In this document: positions 54,371-64,000 of the stretch, piece by piece
Position numbering within the stretch: position 1 is the first letter of the stretch
Layout of the letters: every line of letters begins with the position of its first letter
NCBI GenBank assembly: GCA_025060455.1
Contig: JANXBY010000057.1
Coordinates: 1-64,000, forward strand
Length of the DNA: 64,000 bases
Direction: 5' to 3'
Source of the DNA: Armatimonadota bacterium
GTDB lineage: Bacteria; Sysuimicrobiota; Sysuimicrobiia; Sysuimicrobiales; Sysuimicrobiaceae
The notes under the pieces: generated by a model
Told to the model about the DNA's origin: nothing
Database searches by the model: none
The model's input: only the letters and a program-made list of their open reading frames with translations
Program-made: the position numbers and the translations under genes

Positions 54371-55128
54371 GCGGGAAGGTGTTCCTGGTGGGTGCGGGTC
54401 CGGGTGACCCCGAACTCATCACGGTGCGGGGGCTTCGGGTGCTGCGGGAGGCGGACGTGGTGGTGTACGACCGCTTGGTGCACCCTGCGCTGGTGGATGA
54501 GGCGCCCGCGGGCGCGGAGCGGGTGTACGCGGGCAAGCACCCAGGAGGGCTGCGCACTTCCCAGGAGCAGATCGTGCAGGTGCTGGTGGACCGGGCCCGG
54601 AGGGGCCTTCGGGTGGTCCGGCTGAAGGGTGGAGACCCGTTCGTGTTCGGCCGCGGCGGCGAGGAGGTGGAAGCACTCCGGGAAGCAGGCGTGCCGTACG
54701 AGGTGGTCCCCGGCGTCACCGCCGCGGTGGCCGTGCCAGCTGCCGCGCAGATCCCCGTGACCCACCGGGAACGGGCGTCTGCCTTCGCGGTGGTCACCGG
54801 TCACGCCTGTGAGGCCTCTCCAGGAGTGGACTGGTCGGCCCTCGTACGCGTTCCCACCCTGGTGGTGCTCATGGGCCTGCGGCGGCTCCCTCAGGTGGTG
54901 GACCAGCTCCTGGCCGCGGGGGCGGAGCCGGACACGCCCGTGGCCATGGTCGCCCGCGGGACGCTGCCGGACCAGCGTGTGGTCGTCGCAACCCTGGGCA
55001 CCGTGGTGGAGGACGTGCAGCGGGCGGGGCTGCAGCCGCCGGCCACCCTCGTGGTCGGCCGGGTGGTGCAGCTTGCCCGGGAGGCGGGCGCGTGGGGTCC
55101 AACAGGCTTCGCGGCGGGACGGGCGTGA
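54367..55128 (+). CDS. cobA: Uroporphyrinogen-III C-methyltransferase (SUMT)
   Basis: VFLVGAGPGDPELITVRGLRVLREADVVVYDRLV...VRLKGGDPFVFGRGGEEVEALREAGVPYEVVPGVTAAVAVPAAAQIPVTHR. Confidence 0.95.
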   Translation: MSGKVFLVGAGPGDPELITVRGLRVLREADVVVYDRLVHPALVDEAPAGAERVYAGKHPGGLRTSQEQIVQVLVDRARRGLRVVRLKGGDPFVFGRGGEEVEALREAGVPYEVVPGVTAAVAVPAAAQIPVTHRERASAFAVVTGHACEASPGVDWSALVRVPTLVVLMGLRRLPQVVDQLLAAGAEPDTPVAMVARGTLPDQRVVVATLGTVVEDVQRAGLQPPATLVVGRVVQLAREAGAWGPTGFAAGRA

Positions 55129-55141
55129 CGGAGGAGTGTGG

Positions 55142-55885
55142 ATGCTACTGCTCCTGGTGGCCCTGGCGTTTGGCGCCGGGTTTGTGGACACCGCCCTGGG
55201 GATGGGGTACGGGACGGTCCTCGGTCCGCTGCTGCTGGCGGCGGGCTACCGACTGCCAGAAGCCGTCCCGGCCCTCCTGCTCTCCCAGGTGGTCGCTGGG
55301 CTGGTGGGTGCGCGCTTCCACCACGCCAACGGCAACGCGTCATTTGGCCGGAACTCCGCACACCTGCGGGTTGCCACGGTCCTGATCGGTGCGGGTCTCG
55401 TGGGTGGGGCCGCGGGACCCTGGCTGGCAGGCCGCGTCCCCGAGTTCGTGGTACGGGCGTACATGGGGCTCATGATCGCGGGACTGGGCGCGTGGCTCCT
55501 GGTGGGCCGGCAGCCCCGCAACTTCTCCTGGGGCCGCTTGGTGGCCGTCGGTGCCCTGGCGTCGGTGAACAAAGGGCTCACCGGCGGCGGCTACGGACCC
55601 CTCATCGCTGGCGGGCAGATAGTGGCGGGACTGGACCCCAAAGCGGCGGTGGCCGTGACCAACCTCGCGGAGGCGGTGGTTTCCCTGGCCGCGGTGGGCG
55701 GCTACGCGTGGTGGTTTTCGGGCGCGTGGCGGTGGGAGCTGGTGTTGGCGGTGACGTGCGGGGCGGTGCTGGCAGTACCGCTGGGTGCGCGGACGGTCCG
55801 GCGGGCGGAGGCCGGACGGCTTCGCCGGTGGGTGGCAGGTGTTACCGTCTGCCTTGGGCTCCTGGTCCTGACGTCCGTCGCGTAG
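55142..55885 (+). CDS. TauE/SafE family permease
   Basis: ALAFGAGFVDTALGMGYGTVLGPLLLAAGYRLPEAVPALLLSQVVAGLVGARFHH...SVNKGLTGGGYGPLI. Confidence 0.9.
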   Translation: MLLLLVALAFGAGFVDTALGMGYGTVLGPLLLAAGYRLPEAVPALLLSQVVAGLVGARFHHANGNASFGRNSAHLRVATVLIGAGLVGGAAGPWLAGRVPEFVVRAYMGLMIAGLGAWLLVGRQPRNFSWGRLVAVGALASVNKGLTGGGYGPLIAGGQIVAGLDPKAAVAVTNLAEAVVSLAAVGGYAWWFSGAWRWELVLAVTCGAVLAVPLGARTVRRAEAGRLRRWVAGVTVCLGLLVLTSVA

Positions 55886-55899
55886 TGCGCCCGGATCCC

Positions 55900-55928
55900 T
55901 TGACACCCCGGAACGGCGGTGCTAAAAG
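55900..55928 (+). promoter_or_regulatory. Sigma-70-type promoter for the sulfurtransferase unit: TTGACA-17-TAAAAG
   Basis: TTGACA 55900-55905, 17-nt spacer, TAAAAG 55923-55928. Confidence 0.7.
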
Positions 55929-55937
55929 AGACGGAGC

Positions 55938-56018
55938 ATGAAGTGGCAACGTTACGCACCGCGCAGCTGCATCTGTCCGTGGCGGAGGCGGGGTCTGCCT
56001 TCGCTGCGCCCCTTGTAA
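55938..56018 (+). CDS. Candidate leader peptide MKWQRYAPRSCICPWRRRGLPSLRPL upstream of the sulfurtransferase
   Basis: 26 aa; begins just after the promoter; shares CICP-x-R with the sat leader; followed by an intrinsic terminator. Confidence 0.65.
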   Translation: MKWQRYAPRSCICPWRRRGLPSLRPL

Positions 56019-56054
56019 GCACCCGCGAAGCCAACCCTGTCTCCGCTGAGCCGT

Positions 56055-56078
56055 GCCCAGGTCGGCACCTGGGCTTTT
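56055..56078 (+). terminator. Intrinsic terminator/attenuator between leader peptide and sulfurtransferase
   Basis: GCCCAGGT-CGGC-ACCTGGGC followed by TTTTCTGT; lies between promoter and gene. Confidence 0.85.
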
Positions 56079-56126
56079 CTGTCTCTCAAGCTTTCAAAGG
56101 TCCGTGCGCCCGAGGAGGTGACAGGA

Positions 56127-56986
<860 letters not shown>

Positions 56987-56990
<4 letters not shown>

Positions 56991-57436
56991 GGGACTTGCG
57001 TCGGGTAGACCATAACGCCCTGCGGACCAACCAGGCCTGCGTGGTGGGCTTCACGGTTCTGGCATTCCTGCTGGACTGGCCGTGGCTGGTGGCGCTGGTG
57101 GCGGCGGTGATGCTGGTGGGGACCGCGGACCCGCGGCTGGCGCTGTTCCAGCAGGCCTACCACCAGTGGCTGAAGGGCCGGGTCCTACAGCCCGACGAGC
57201 GGGAAGACGACCCCCTGCCGCACCGGTTCGCGCAGGGGATGGCGGGAAGCGTGCTGCTGCTGGCCGCGTTGAGCCTGTGGGGCGGATATATCCTCCTCGG
57301 CTGGATCCTCGCGTGGCTGGTGGTGGTCCTGGCCGCGGTCAACCTGTTGTTCGGATTCTGCGCGGGCTGCTTCGTGTTTTACCAACTGGCCCGCCGGGGG
57401 TTTGTGCGCAGCGGTTCGGCGCACGGAGGGTCGTGA
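56987..57436 (+). CDS. DUF4395 membrane protein
   Basis: [54 protein letters not shown]...[17 protein letters not shown]. Confidence 0.85.
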
Positions 57437-57858
57437 TGGACCGGCTGTGGGTGGTGTTGGCGGTGGCGGCCGCCCTCGCCCTGGCGGCGGGCTGGGTGCG
57501 GTGCCGTGACCGACGTCTCGCACGCCGGCTACGACTGCCACCCGGCCCCGCGGTGGTGGCCTTCACCCACCGGCTGTGTGCTCCGTGCCGCACCCAGCAG
57601 CTGCCCGCCCTCCAGCGTCTCCAGCGGGTCACCGGCACCCGCGTTCGGGTGCAGGTGGTGGACGTGGGTCGCCATCCGGAGGTGGCGCGCCGCTTCGGGA
57701 TCTTCACCGTCCCGTCCAGCGTGGTGGTGGGGCCGGACGGGCGGGTGGTGGCCTTCAATCACGGGTTTGCGGACGATGGCAAGCTGCTGCGCCAGCTCGG
57801 CTGGAACGGGTCCCACCAGCCCGCGCGGCGACCCGCGGAGGCGTCTCACATCACCTGA
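57436..57858 (+). CDS. Membrane-anchored thioredoxin-family protein
   Basis: AFTHRLCAPCRTQQLPALQRLQRVTGTRVRVQVVDVGRHPEVARRFGIFTVPSSVVVGPDGRVV. Confidence 0.88.
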   Translation: MDRLWVVLAVAAALALAAGWVRCRDRRLARRLRLPPGPAVVAFTHRLCAPCRTQQLPALQRLQRVTGTRVRVQVVDVGRHPEVARRFGIFTVPSSVVVGPDGRVVAFNHGFADDGKLLRQLGWNGSHQPARRPAEASHIT

Positions 57859-58250
57859 CGCACCTGGTTCCCGAAGTAGCCCACCAGCACTAAGAGCCCT
57901 GCCCCCAGGGCTGAAAGGGCCAGGGTCCAGCGGTGGGCCCGGGGTGCCTTCAGGCGCAGGATCAGGTTCGCCGCGTACAGCCCCGTGGCCGCGTACGCCA
58001 GCAGGCTGTGGGCCGTGTGCCGGGCCAGGAAGGCGGCACCCACGCCCTCCCGTTGGAGCCGCGCGACGTCGTAGAAGGCGGTGGCGATGGCCACCGGGGC
58101 GGCCACGAGGCCCAGGGCCACCAGCCACGTGGCCATAGACCGGTACAGCTCGGCGGGGCGCCACGCGTACAGGAGGTCGAACAGCAGGGCGGTGATCCAA
58201 AGGGCGATGGGAAAGTCCGTCACGGGCGGGTGGAACAGGTAGCCGACCAT
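57846..58250 (-). CDS. DUF2231-type membrane protein
   Basis: MVGYLFHPPVTDFPIALWITALLFDLLYAWRP...FYDVARLQREG...AHSLLAYAATGLYAANL. Confidence 0.75.
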   Translation of the reverse strand: MVGYLFHPPVTDFPIALWITALLFDLLYAWRPAELYRSMATWLVALGLVAAPVAIATAFYDVARLQREGVGAAFLARHTAHSLLAYAATGLYAANLILRLKAPRAHRWTLALSALGAGLLVLVGYFGNQVRQVM

Positions 58251-58383
58251 CTCCCCCTCCTGCGTTCGTGCTCCCACAGCTTTTCGCCGCCCGCGGTGGC
58301 CACTCCCTCGTGCGTTGTCCGGCCGGGGGGGCTGTCGTAGAATGCGGGCTGACGCAGCCGCGGCCAGAACCTTCGGAGGGAGC

Positions 58384-59820
58384 ATGGAAGCCAAGGCGTG
58401 GGTCCGGGAAATCCCCCGCAAGCAGGACAACCTGTCCGAGTGGTACACCGCGGTCCTGCTGAAGGCCGAAATGGTGGACTACTCGCCGGTGCGGGGCTGC
58501 ATGGTGATCCGACCCTACGGGTGGGCGGTGTGGGAGGCCATCCAGCGGTGGCTGGACGCGGAGTTCCGACGCACGGGCCACCAGACCGCGGCCTTCCCCC
58601 TGTTCGTGCCAGAGTCCCTGCTCCAGCGGGAGGCGGAGCACGTGCAAGGGTTCGCCCCTCAGGTGGCGTGGGTGACCCACGGTGGGGACGAGGAGCTGGC
58701 GGAGCGCCTGGCGGTCCGCCCCACCTCCGAGGCCATCATCATGCCCATGTACGCCCGGTGGATCCGGTCCTACCGCGACCTGCCGGTGTTGATCCTGCAG
58801 TGGTGCAGCGTGGTGCGGTGGGAGAAGGCCACCCGGCCGTTCCTGCGGACTACGGAGTTCTTCTGGCACGAGGGACACACCGCACACCGGACCGCGGAGG
58901 AGGCCGACGCGGAGTGCCGGCTCATCCTGGACATCTACCGCCGGCTGTTGGAAGAGCAGCTGGCCATGCCGGTGCTGGTGGGCCGCAAGCCCGACAGCGA
59001 GAAGTTCGCCGGGGCGGACTGGACGTACACCCTGGAGGCTCTCATGCCCGACGGACAGGCCATCCAGGCGGGGACCTCCCACTTCCTGGGCCAGAACTTC
59101 GCCCGCGCCTTCGACGTGAAGTTCTTGGACCGGGACAACACCGAGAAGTACGTGTGGACCACTTCCTGGGCGGTGACCACCCGCCTGGTGGGCGCTCTGG
59201 TCATGGCTCACGGGGACGACCGCGGGCTGTTCCTGCCGCCCCGGGTGGCACCGGTTCAGGTGGTGGTGGTTCCGGTGCGGGCAGAGCGGGAGCCTGCGGT
59301 GCTGGAGCGGGCCCGTCAGCTGGCCGCGCAGCTGTCCGAGCGGTTTCGGGTGAGGCTGGACGACCGGGAGGAGTACACGCCCGGCTGGAAGTTCAACGAG
59401 TGGGAGATGCGGGGCGTGCCCCTGCGGGTGGAGCTGGGGCCCCGGGACCTGCAGCAGGGCCAGGCGGTGCTGGTGGCACGGGATGCGGAAGGGACCCGAC
59501 AGCCGGTGCCCCTGGACGGCCTCGTGGATCGGGTGGGCGAGGAGCTGGAGGCAATCCAGGAGCGCATGCTGGAGCGGGCCCGGGCGTACCTGGCCGCCCA
59601 CACGGTGCGGGTGGAAGACTACGGCGAAGCGGTGCAGCTCATCCGCCAGCGGAAGGGCTTCGTGGGCGTGCGGTGGTGCGGCGACACTTCCTGTGAGGAC
59701 CGGCTGCGGGACGAAACTGGAGGCTCGCCGCGGGTGATCCCCGAGGAGGCCGTGAACGGGGCCTGCCTGGTTTGCGGCCGGAAGGCCAACGCCCTGGTGT
59801 ACTTCGCGCGCGCGTACTGA
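58384..59820 (+). CDS. proS: Prolyl-tRNA synthetase, archaeal/eukaryotic type
   Basis: DNLSEWYTAVLLKAEMVDYSPVRGCMVIRPYGWAVWEAIQRWLDAEFRRTGHQTAAFPLFVPESLL...RPTSEAIIMPMYARWIRSYRDLPVLILQWCSVVRWEK. Confidence 0.95.
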   Translation: MEAKAWVREIPRKQDNLSEWYTAVLLKAEMVDYSPVRGCMVIRPYGWAVWEAIQRWLDAEFRRTGHQTAAFPLFVPESLLQREAEHVQGFAPQVAWVTHGGDEELAERLAVRPTSEAIIMPMYARWIRSYRDLPVLILQWCSVVRWEKATRPFLRTTEFFWHEGHTAHRTAEEADAECRLILDIYRRLLEEQLAMPVLVGRKPDSEKFAGADWTYTLEALMPDGQAIQAGTSHFLGQNFARAFDVKFLDRDNTEKYVWTTSWAVTTRLVGALVMAHGDDRGLFLPPRVAPVQVVVVPVRAEREPAVLERARQLAAQLSERFRVRLDDREEYTPGWKFNEWEMRGVPLRVELGPRDLQQGQAVLVARDAEGTRQPVPLDGLVDRVGEELEAIQERMLERARAYLAAHTVRVEDYGEAVQLIRQRKGFVGVRWCGDTSCEDRLRDETGGSPRVIPEEAVNGACLVCGRKANALVYFARAY

Positions 59821-59837
59821 GGTCCGGGAGGCGGGCG

Positions 59838-62093
59838 GTGGCAACGGGCGTGCGGGGCTGGGATCCGCGGCTGTGGGCCAGCTGGAAGCCATTCGGGGTA
59901 GGGGAGCGCCGGCCGAACAACTACCTGGAGATCGCCCGCGCGGTTTGGGAGAACCGCGGGGCCCTGGGATACGCGTGGCGCATCCTCACCCAGGGGGTTT
60001 GCGACGGGTGCGCCTTGGGCACCGCGGGGCTGCGGGACTGGACGGTGCCCGGGGTGCACCTGTGCAACGTGCGCCTGCGGCTGCTACGCCTGAACACCCT
60101 ACCGGCCCTCGACTCCTCGGCCCTGGCGGACGTGTCCCGCCTGGTCGGGCTTTCTGACGACGCCCTGCGGCGCATGGGCCGGCTGGCCCACCCCATGGCC
60201 TGGAAAAGCGGGGAGGCGGGGTTCCGGCGCGTCTCGTGGGAAGAGGCCCTGGAGCTGGCGGCAGGCCGGCTGCGGGCCTCCGCCCCCCACAGGATCGCCT
60301 TGTACCTGACCAGCCGGGGCCTGGGAAACGAACACTACTACGCGGCCCAGAAGGCCGCCCGCGCCCTGGGAACCAACAATATCGACAACGCCGCGCGGGT
60401 ATGCCACGCGCCCAGCACGCTGGTGCTCAAGCAGACCCTGGGGGTGGGTGCCAGCACCTGCTCCTACACGGACCTGCTGGGCACAGACCTCGCGGTGTTC
60501 GTGGGGTCCAACGTGGCCAACAACCAGCCCGTGATGATGAAGTACCTGTACTACGCCCGGCGCCTCGGGACCCGGGTGGTGTGCGTGAACCCTTACCGGG
60601 AGCCCGGAATGGAGCGCTACTGGGTCCCCTCCATTCCCGAAAGCGCCCTGTTCGGCACCCGCATCACGGACCGCTTCTTCCTGGTACGGGTGGGCGGCGA
60701 CGCGGCCTTCCTCACGGGCACCCTGCGGTGGATGGTGGAACGCGGGTGGGTGGACGACCAGTTCATCGCCCGGCACACCACCGGCTTTGGGGAGCTGGTG
60801 CAGGCGTTGCAGGCCCAGAGTTGGGAAGACTTGGAGCGGGCCAGCGGTTGCACGCGGGAGGAGATGCTGGAGTTCGCTCAGATGCTGGCGCAGGCCCGCA
60901 CCGCGGTGTTCGTGTGGTCCATGGGGGTCACGCAGCACCGCTGCGGGGAGGACAACGTCCGAGCCATCGTGAACCTGGCGCTCAGCAAGGGGTTCGTGGG
61001 GCGTGAGAAGTGCGGGCTGATGCCCATCCGCGGCCACTCCGGGGTACAGGGCGGGGCGGAGATGGGCGCCTACGCCACGGTGTTCCCGGGAGGGGTGCCC
61101 GTTAACCCTGCGAACGCCCGGCGGTTTGCGGAGCTGTGGGGCTTCCCGGTGCCGGAGGAGCCGGGGCTCACTGCACCCGAGATGGTGGACGCGGCCGCCC
61201 AAGGGGGGCTGGACGTGCTGGTGTGCGTGGGCGGCAACTTCCTCGAGGTGCTGCCGGACCCCGCGTACGTGCGCGAAGCGTTGGAACGGGTTCCCGTGCG
61301 GGTGCACCTGGACGTGGTGCTGTCCCCCACCGCCTTGGTGCCCGCCAAGGAGTGGGTGGTGCTGTTGCCGGCCACCACGCGGTACGAGGTGCCCGGAGGG
61401 GTGACGGAGACCACCACGGAGCGCCGGGTGGTGTTCAGCCCCGAGGTTCCGGGGCCTCGGGTGGGCGAGGCCCGCCCCGAGTGGGAGGTGTTGTTGGAGC
61501 TGGCCCGCCGGGCCCGGCCCGAGCTGCAGGACCGGCTGCAGTTCCCGGACACCGCAGCCCTCCGGGAGGAGATCGCCCGCGCAGTGCCCTTCTACGACGG
61601 GATCCAGCGCCTGAGGCGGGCGGGCGACCAGTTCCAGTACGGCGGTGCGCGGCTGTGCGAAGGTTGGCGCTTCCCCACTCCGGACGGCAGGGCGCGCTTT
61701 TCCGTGGTGGTGCCCAGGCCTTCCGAGGTGCCGGAGGGCGCCTTCCTCCTCACCACCCGGCGCGGCCGTCAGTTCAACAGCATGGTCCAGGGGGGCCGCG
61801 ATGGGCTGACGGGCGCGGAGCGCGACGCGGTGTTCATGAGCGGAGAAGACGCCGCACGACTGGGACTGGGCGAGGGACAGAGGGTGGTGGTGCGCAGCCC
61901 GACAGGGACTTTTCGCGGGCGGGTGCGGATCGCACCCGTCCGGCCGGGTACCCTGCAGGCGTACTGGCCGGAGGCCAACGTCCTGATCGGCCGCGACCGG
62001 CGGTCCGGTGAGTCGCGGATCCCCGACTACAACACCATCGTGTGGGTGGAGCCGGAATCCGGAGCCAGCCAAGCGGCGCCTACCGGGCAGTAG
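59838..62093 (+). CDS. FdhF/YdeP-family molybdopterin oxidoreductase
   Basis: LYLTSRGLGNEHYYAAQKAARALGTNNIDNAARVCHAPS, GVGASTCSYTDLLGTDLAVFVGSNVANNQPVMMKYLYYAR, VVCVNPYREPGMERYWVPS. Confidence 0.85.
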   Translation: MATGVRGWDPRLWASWKPFGVGERRPNNYLEIARAVWENRGALGYAWRILTQGVCDGCALGTAGLRDWTVPGVHLCNVRLRLLRLNTLPALDSSALADVSRLVGLSDDALRRMGRLAHPMAWKSGEAGFRRVSWEEALELAAGRLRASAPHRIALYLTSRGLGNEHYYAAQKAARALGTNNIDNAARVCHAPSTLVLKQTLGVGASTCSYTDLLGTDLAVFVGSNVANNQPVMMKYLYYARRLGTRVVCVNPYREPGMERYWVPSIPESALFGTRITDRFFLVRVGGDAAFLTGTLRWMVERGWVDDQFIARHTTGFGELVQALQAQSWEDLERASGCTREEMLEFAQMLAQARTAVFVWSMGVTQHRCGEDNVRAIVNLALSKGFVGREKCGLMPIRGHSGVQGGAEMGAYATVFPGGVPVNPANARRFAELWGFPVPEEPGLTAPEMVDAAAQGGLDVLVCVGGNFLEVLPDPAYVREALERVPVRVHLDVVLSPTALVPAKEWVVLLPATTRYEVPGGVTETTTERRVVFSPEVPGPRVGEARPEWEVLLELARRARPELQDRLQFPDTAALREEIARAVPFYDGIQRLRRAGDQFQYGGARLCEGWRFPTPDGRARFSVVVPRPSEVPEGAFLLTTRRGRQFNSMVQGGRDGLTGAERDAVFMSGEDAARLGLGEGQRVVVRSPTGTFRGRVRIAPVRPGTLQAYWPEANVLIGRDRRSGESRIPDYNTIVWVEPESGASQAAPTGQ

Positions 62094-62739
62094 GGCCTGC
62101 ACCGGGCCGCAGGCGGGCCAACGCCGCCGCGTAATCCGCGGGGGTGTTCACGTTCACAAAGCTCAACAGGTCCGGGTCCCACGGGCGGAGCACCTCCTCC
62201 GGCACGTACCGAACCCGGATGCGGGCCAGCAGGTGGCGCACGGAGCCGCCGCCTGCCTCCAGGACAGCCTCCGCCGCATAGGCGGCGTCGCGCCGGTACA
62301 CCGCGCACAGGGGGTGCGGCCGGTCGGTCAGGGGCACCGCGGCGTCCACCCCTTCCATCAGGTCCGCGAGGCCCGCGAGGAGGGCGGGCTGGACGAAGGG
62401 GAGGTCGCACGCCACCACCGCCGCGCACGGTGTGGGGCAGGCGCGCAGGCCGGCCTCGATGCCGGCCACCGGACCATGCCCCGGCCAGCGGTCTGCGACC
62501 ACGGGCACGCGCAGGCCAAAGTCGCGCCGCGGATCTGAGGCCACCACATACACGGGATTGCAGCACGTTCGGATCCGGCGCACCACGTGGCCGAGCAGGG
62601 TGGTGCCCGCGAACGGCAGCAGCGCCTTGTCGGTGCCCATGCGTCGGCTGCGGCCGCCCGCCAGCACCACTCCACCCAGCCGCTCGCCCGCGCGGTATCC
62701 AGACAACGGACTCCGACTCCTGGCGAACTCACCTCCCAT
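62080..62739 (-). CDS. mobA: Molybdenum cofactor guanylyltransferase
   Basis: GVVLAGGRSRRMGTDKALLPFAGTTLLGHVVRRI...AAVVACDLPFVQPALLAGLADLM...HPLCAVYRRDA; start uncertain. Confidence 0.9.
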   Translation of the reverse strand: MGGEFARSRSPLSGYRAGERLGGVVLAGGRSRRMGTDKALLPFAGTTLLGHVVRRIRTCCNPVYVVASDPRRDFGLRVPVVADRWPGHGPVAGIEAGLRACPTPCAAVVACDLPFVQPALLAGLADLMEGVDAAVPLTDRPHPLCAVYRRDAAYAAEAVLEAGGGSVRHLLARIRVRYVPEEVLRPWDPDLLSFVNVNTPADYAAALARLRPGAGPTAR

Positions 62740-62806
62740 GGTGGGAGCGGCCGGGTCCCCCCACAAGGGCAGACAGGGGCCGTCCCTTGCGCCATGCTAG
62801 GGAGGG

Positions 62807-64000
62807 ATGGCGGAGCGTGTGGCCGACGTTCTGCGCAGGCTGCTGGAGTCCGCGGAACCCGTGGGGGTGGAGTGGGTCACCGCCACGGAGGCGGTCGGGC
62901 GGGTGGTCGCGGAGGAGGTGCGTAGCCGCCGGGCGGCACCTGGGTTTGCCAGGGCCGCCATGGACGGGTACGTGTGCCACGACGCGGACGTGTGCGGTGC
63001 CTCTGCGGACCGTCCCGCCTACCTTCTGGTGACCGGTGAGTGCCGTCCCGGAAAACCCCCCGCTGCGGGGCCTGACCGGGGCGAGGCGTGGGTGATCAGC
63101 ACGGGGGCGGCCATGCCCTTGCGCGGGGACAGGGTGTTGCCGGTGGAAGTGGTTCGACGGGAGGGGGCGGTGCTGGTGGTGGCACAAAACCCTCCCCACA
63201 AAACGCACGTGGTCGCGCCCGACGAGGATCTCCCCGAGGGAACGTGCGTGCTGGAACCGGGGCAGGTGGCAGGCCCGGGCGGCGTGGCCGCCCTCGTGGC
63301 CGGCGGCGTGCGCGAGGTCCGGGTGTACCGCAGGCCCCGGGTGGTGGTGTTCTGTACCGGCGACGAGCTGTCCGAGCCGCCGGATGCCCCACCGGCGGGA
63401 AAGGTGTTCAACACGAACGCCTTCGCCCTCCTAGCGGAGGTATCGGCGTTGGGCTGCCGGGTGGACTACGGCGGGACGCTGCCGGACCGGCCCGAAGCAC
63501 TGCGGGCGGCGTTTTTGCGCGCGCTCTCCGGCCCGTACGACGTGGTGCTCACCACGGGCGCGGTGTCCGTGGGGCGATACGACCGTGTGCCGCGGGTGTG
63601 GCTGGACCTGGGAGCGGAAAAGGTTGCTGGCCGCGTGGATCTGAAGCCCGGAGGCCCGTTCTTCGCAGCGCGGTTGAAGGACCGGTGGGCGGTAGCTCTG
63701 TCGGGAAGCCCGTCCGCGTGCCTTGCCGCCTACCACCTGCTGGTAAGGCCCCTGCTGCTGCGCCTAGCGGGCCGGCGGCAGGTGGTGCGGCCGGTGGTCA
63801 CGGCGGCGCTGCGGGGCTGCCTGCCGCCCAGCGGCCGGGTGCGGGCGGTGTGGGCCCGGATCCTTCCGGAACAGGACGGGCTGGCGGTACAGCCCCTGCT
63901 GGGCCCGGTGTTCCAAAGCCTAGCGGCCGCGCAGGCGCTCATCCTGCTGGGAGCCGGCGCCCCGATCCTGCGGGAAGGATCTGTGGTGCCGGCCCTGCTC
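62807..64000 (+). CDS. moeA: Molybdopterin molybdenumtransferase, truncated at the window end
   Basis: EAVGRVVAEEVRSRRAAPGFARAAMDGYVC...AWVISTGAAMPLRGDRVLPVEVV...VVVFCTGDELSEPP; no stop before 64000, hence absent from the ORF track. Confidence 0.92.
   Translation, partial: MAERVADVLRRLLESAEPVGVEWVTATEAVGRVVAEEVRSRRAAPGFARAAMDGYVCHDADVCGASADRPAYLLVTGECRPGKPPAAGPDRGEAWVISTGAAMPLRGDRVLPVEVVRREGAVLVVAQNPPHKTHVVAPDEDLPEGTCVLEPGQVAGPGGVAALVAGGVREVRVYRRPRVVVFCTGDELSEPPDAPPAGKVFNTNAFALLAEVSALGCRVDYGGTLPDRPEALRAAFLRALSGPYDVVLTTGAVSVGRYDRVPRVWLDLGAEKVAGRVDLKPGGPFFAARLKDRWAVALSGSPSACLAAYHLLVRPLLLRLAGRRQVVRPVVTAALRGCLPPSGRVRAVWARILPEQDGLAVQPLLGPVFQSLAAAQALILLGAGAPILREGSVVPALL

Noticed and set aside
57529-59892. 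787-aa minus-strand ORF
   Set aside because: Antisense to proS and neighbours; no recognisable domains; spurious open frame from high GC.
59838-62093. Naming the molybdoenzyme nasA (nitrate reductase)
   Set aside because: Signature motifs fit FdhF/YdeP better; genomic context alone is not enough.
60099-62102. 667-aa minus-strand ORF
   Set aside because: Shadow of the molybdopterin oxidoreductase gene; no domain signature.

Overview
The window is GC-rich bacterial chromosome, densely coded, with many GTG starts and 4-nt GTGA/ATGA stop/start overlaps. It is mainly core and assimilatory metabolism. No tRNA, rRNA, CRISPR, phage or transposase genes were seen. Main blocks: (1) a nitrogen block on the minus strand: partial amt, an orphan ANTAR response regulator and gltB. 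Each is preceded by a TTGACA promoter sharing ACCCGTTGACA and by an attenuator-like leader. (2) An FMN riboswitch and ribD-ribE-ribBA-ribH. (3) A GAF-GAF-HisKA_2 kinase with a second ANTAR regulator. (4) A consensus sigma-54 promoter upstream of a BcsA-like glycosyltransferase with a PilZ-like tail. (5) A Zur-ZnuACB zinc operon. (6) Assorted housekeeping genes (EndoQ, tmk-pstA-holB, nfo, ddl-dapF and others). (7) nirC and a ferredoxin-type nitrite reductase fused to a Rieske domain. (8) A sulfate-assimilation operon: sat, a sulfite reductase fused to a CysO/HcyS-like ubiquitin-fold sulfur carrier, an APS/PAPS reductase, an APS kinase with an extra N-terminal domain, siroheme genes and a TauE permease, followed by a sulfurtransferase-DUF4395-thioredoxin unit. 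(9) proS, an FdhF/YdeP-type molybdoenzyme, mobA and moeA. The most interesting signals are: two short leader ORFs sharing a C-I-C-P-x-R motif upstream of the two sulfur transcription units, one followed by an intrinsic terminator; the sulfite reductase-sulfur carrier fusion ending in GGGA; repeated GGC-CA[G/C]GAC-GCC hexaloop hairpins overlapping terminators in the amt and ANTAR-gene leaders; and an NTPase gene bounded by inverted copies of a 37-bp palindromic element. All calls come from reading the sequence and translations; no database search was run.
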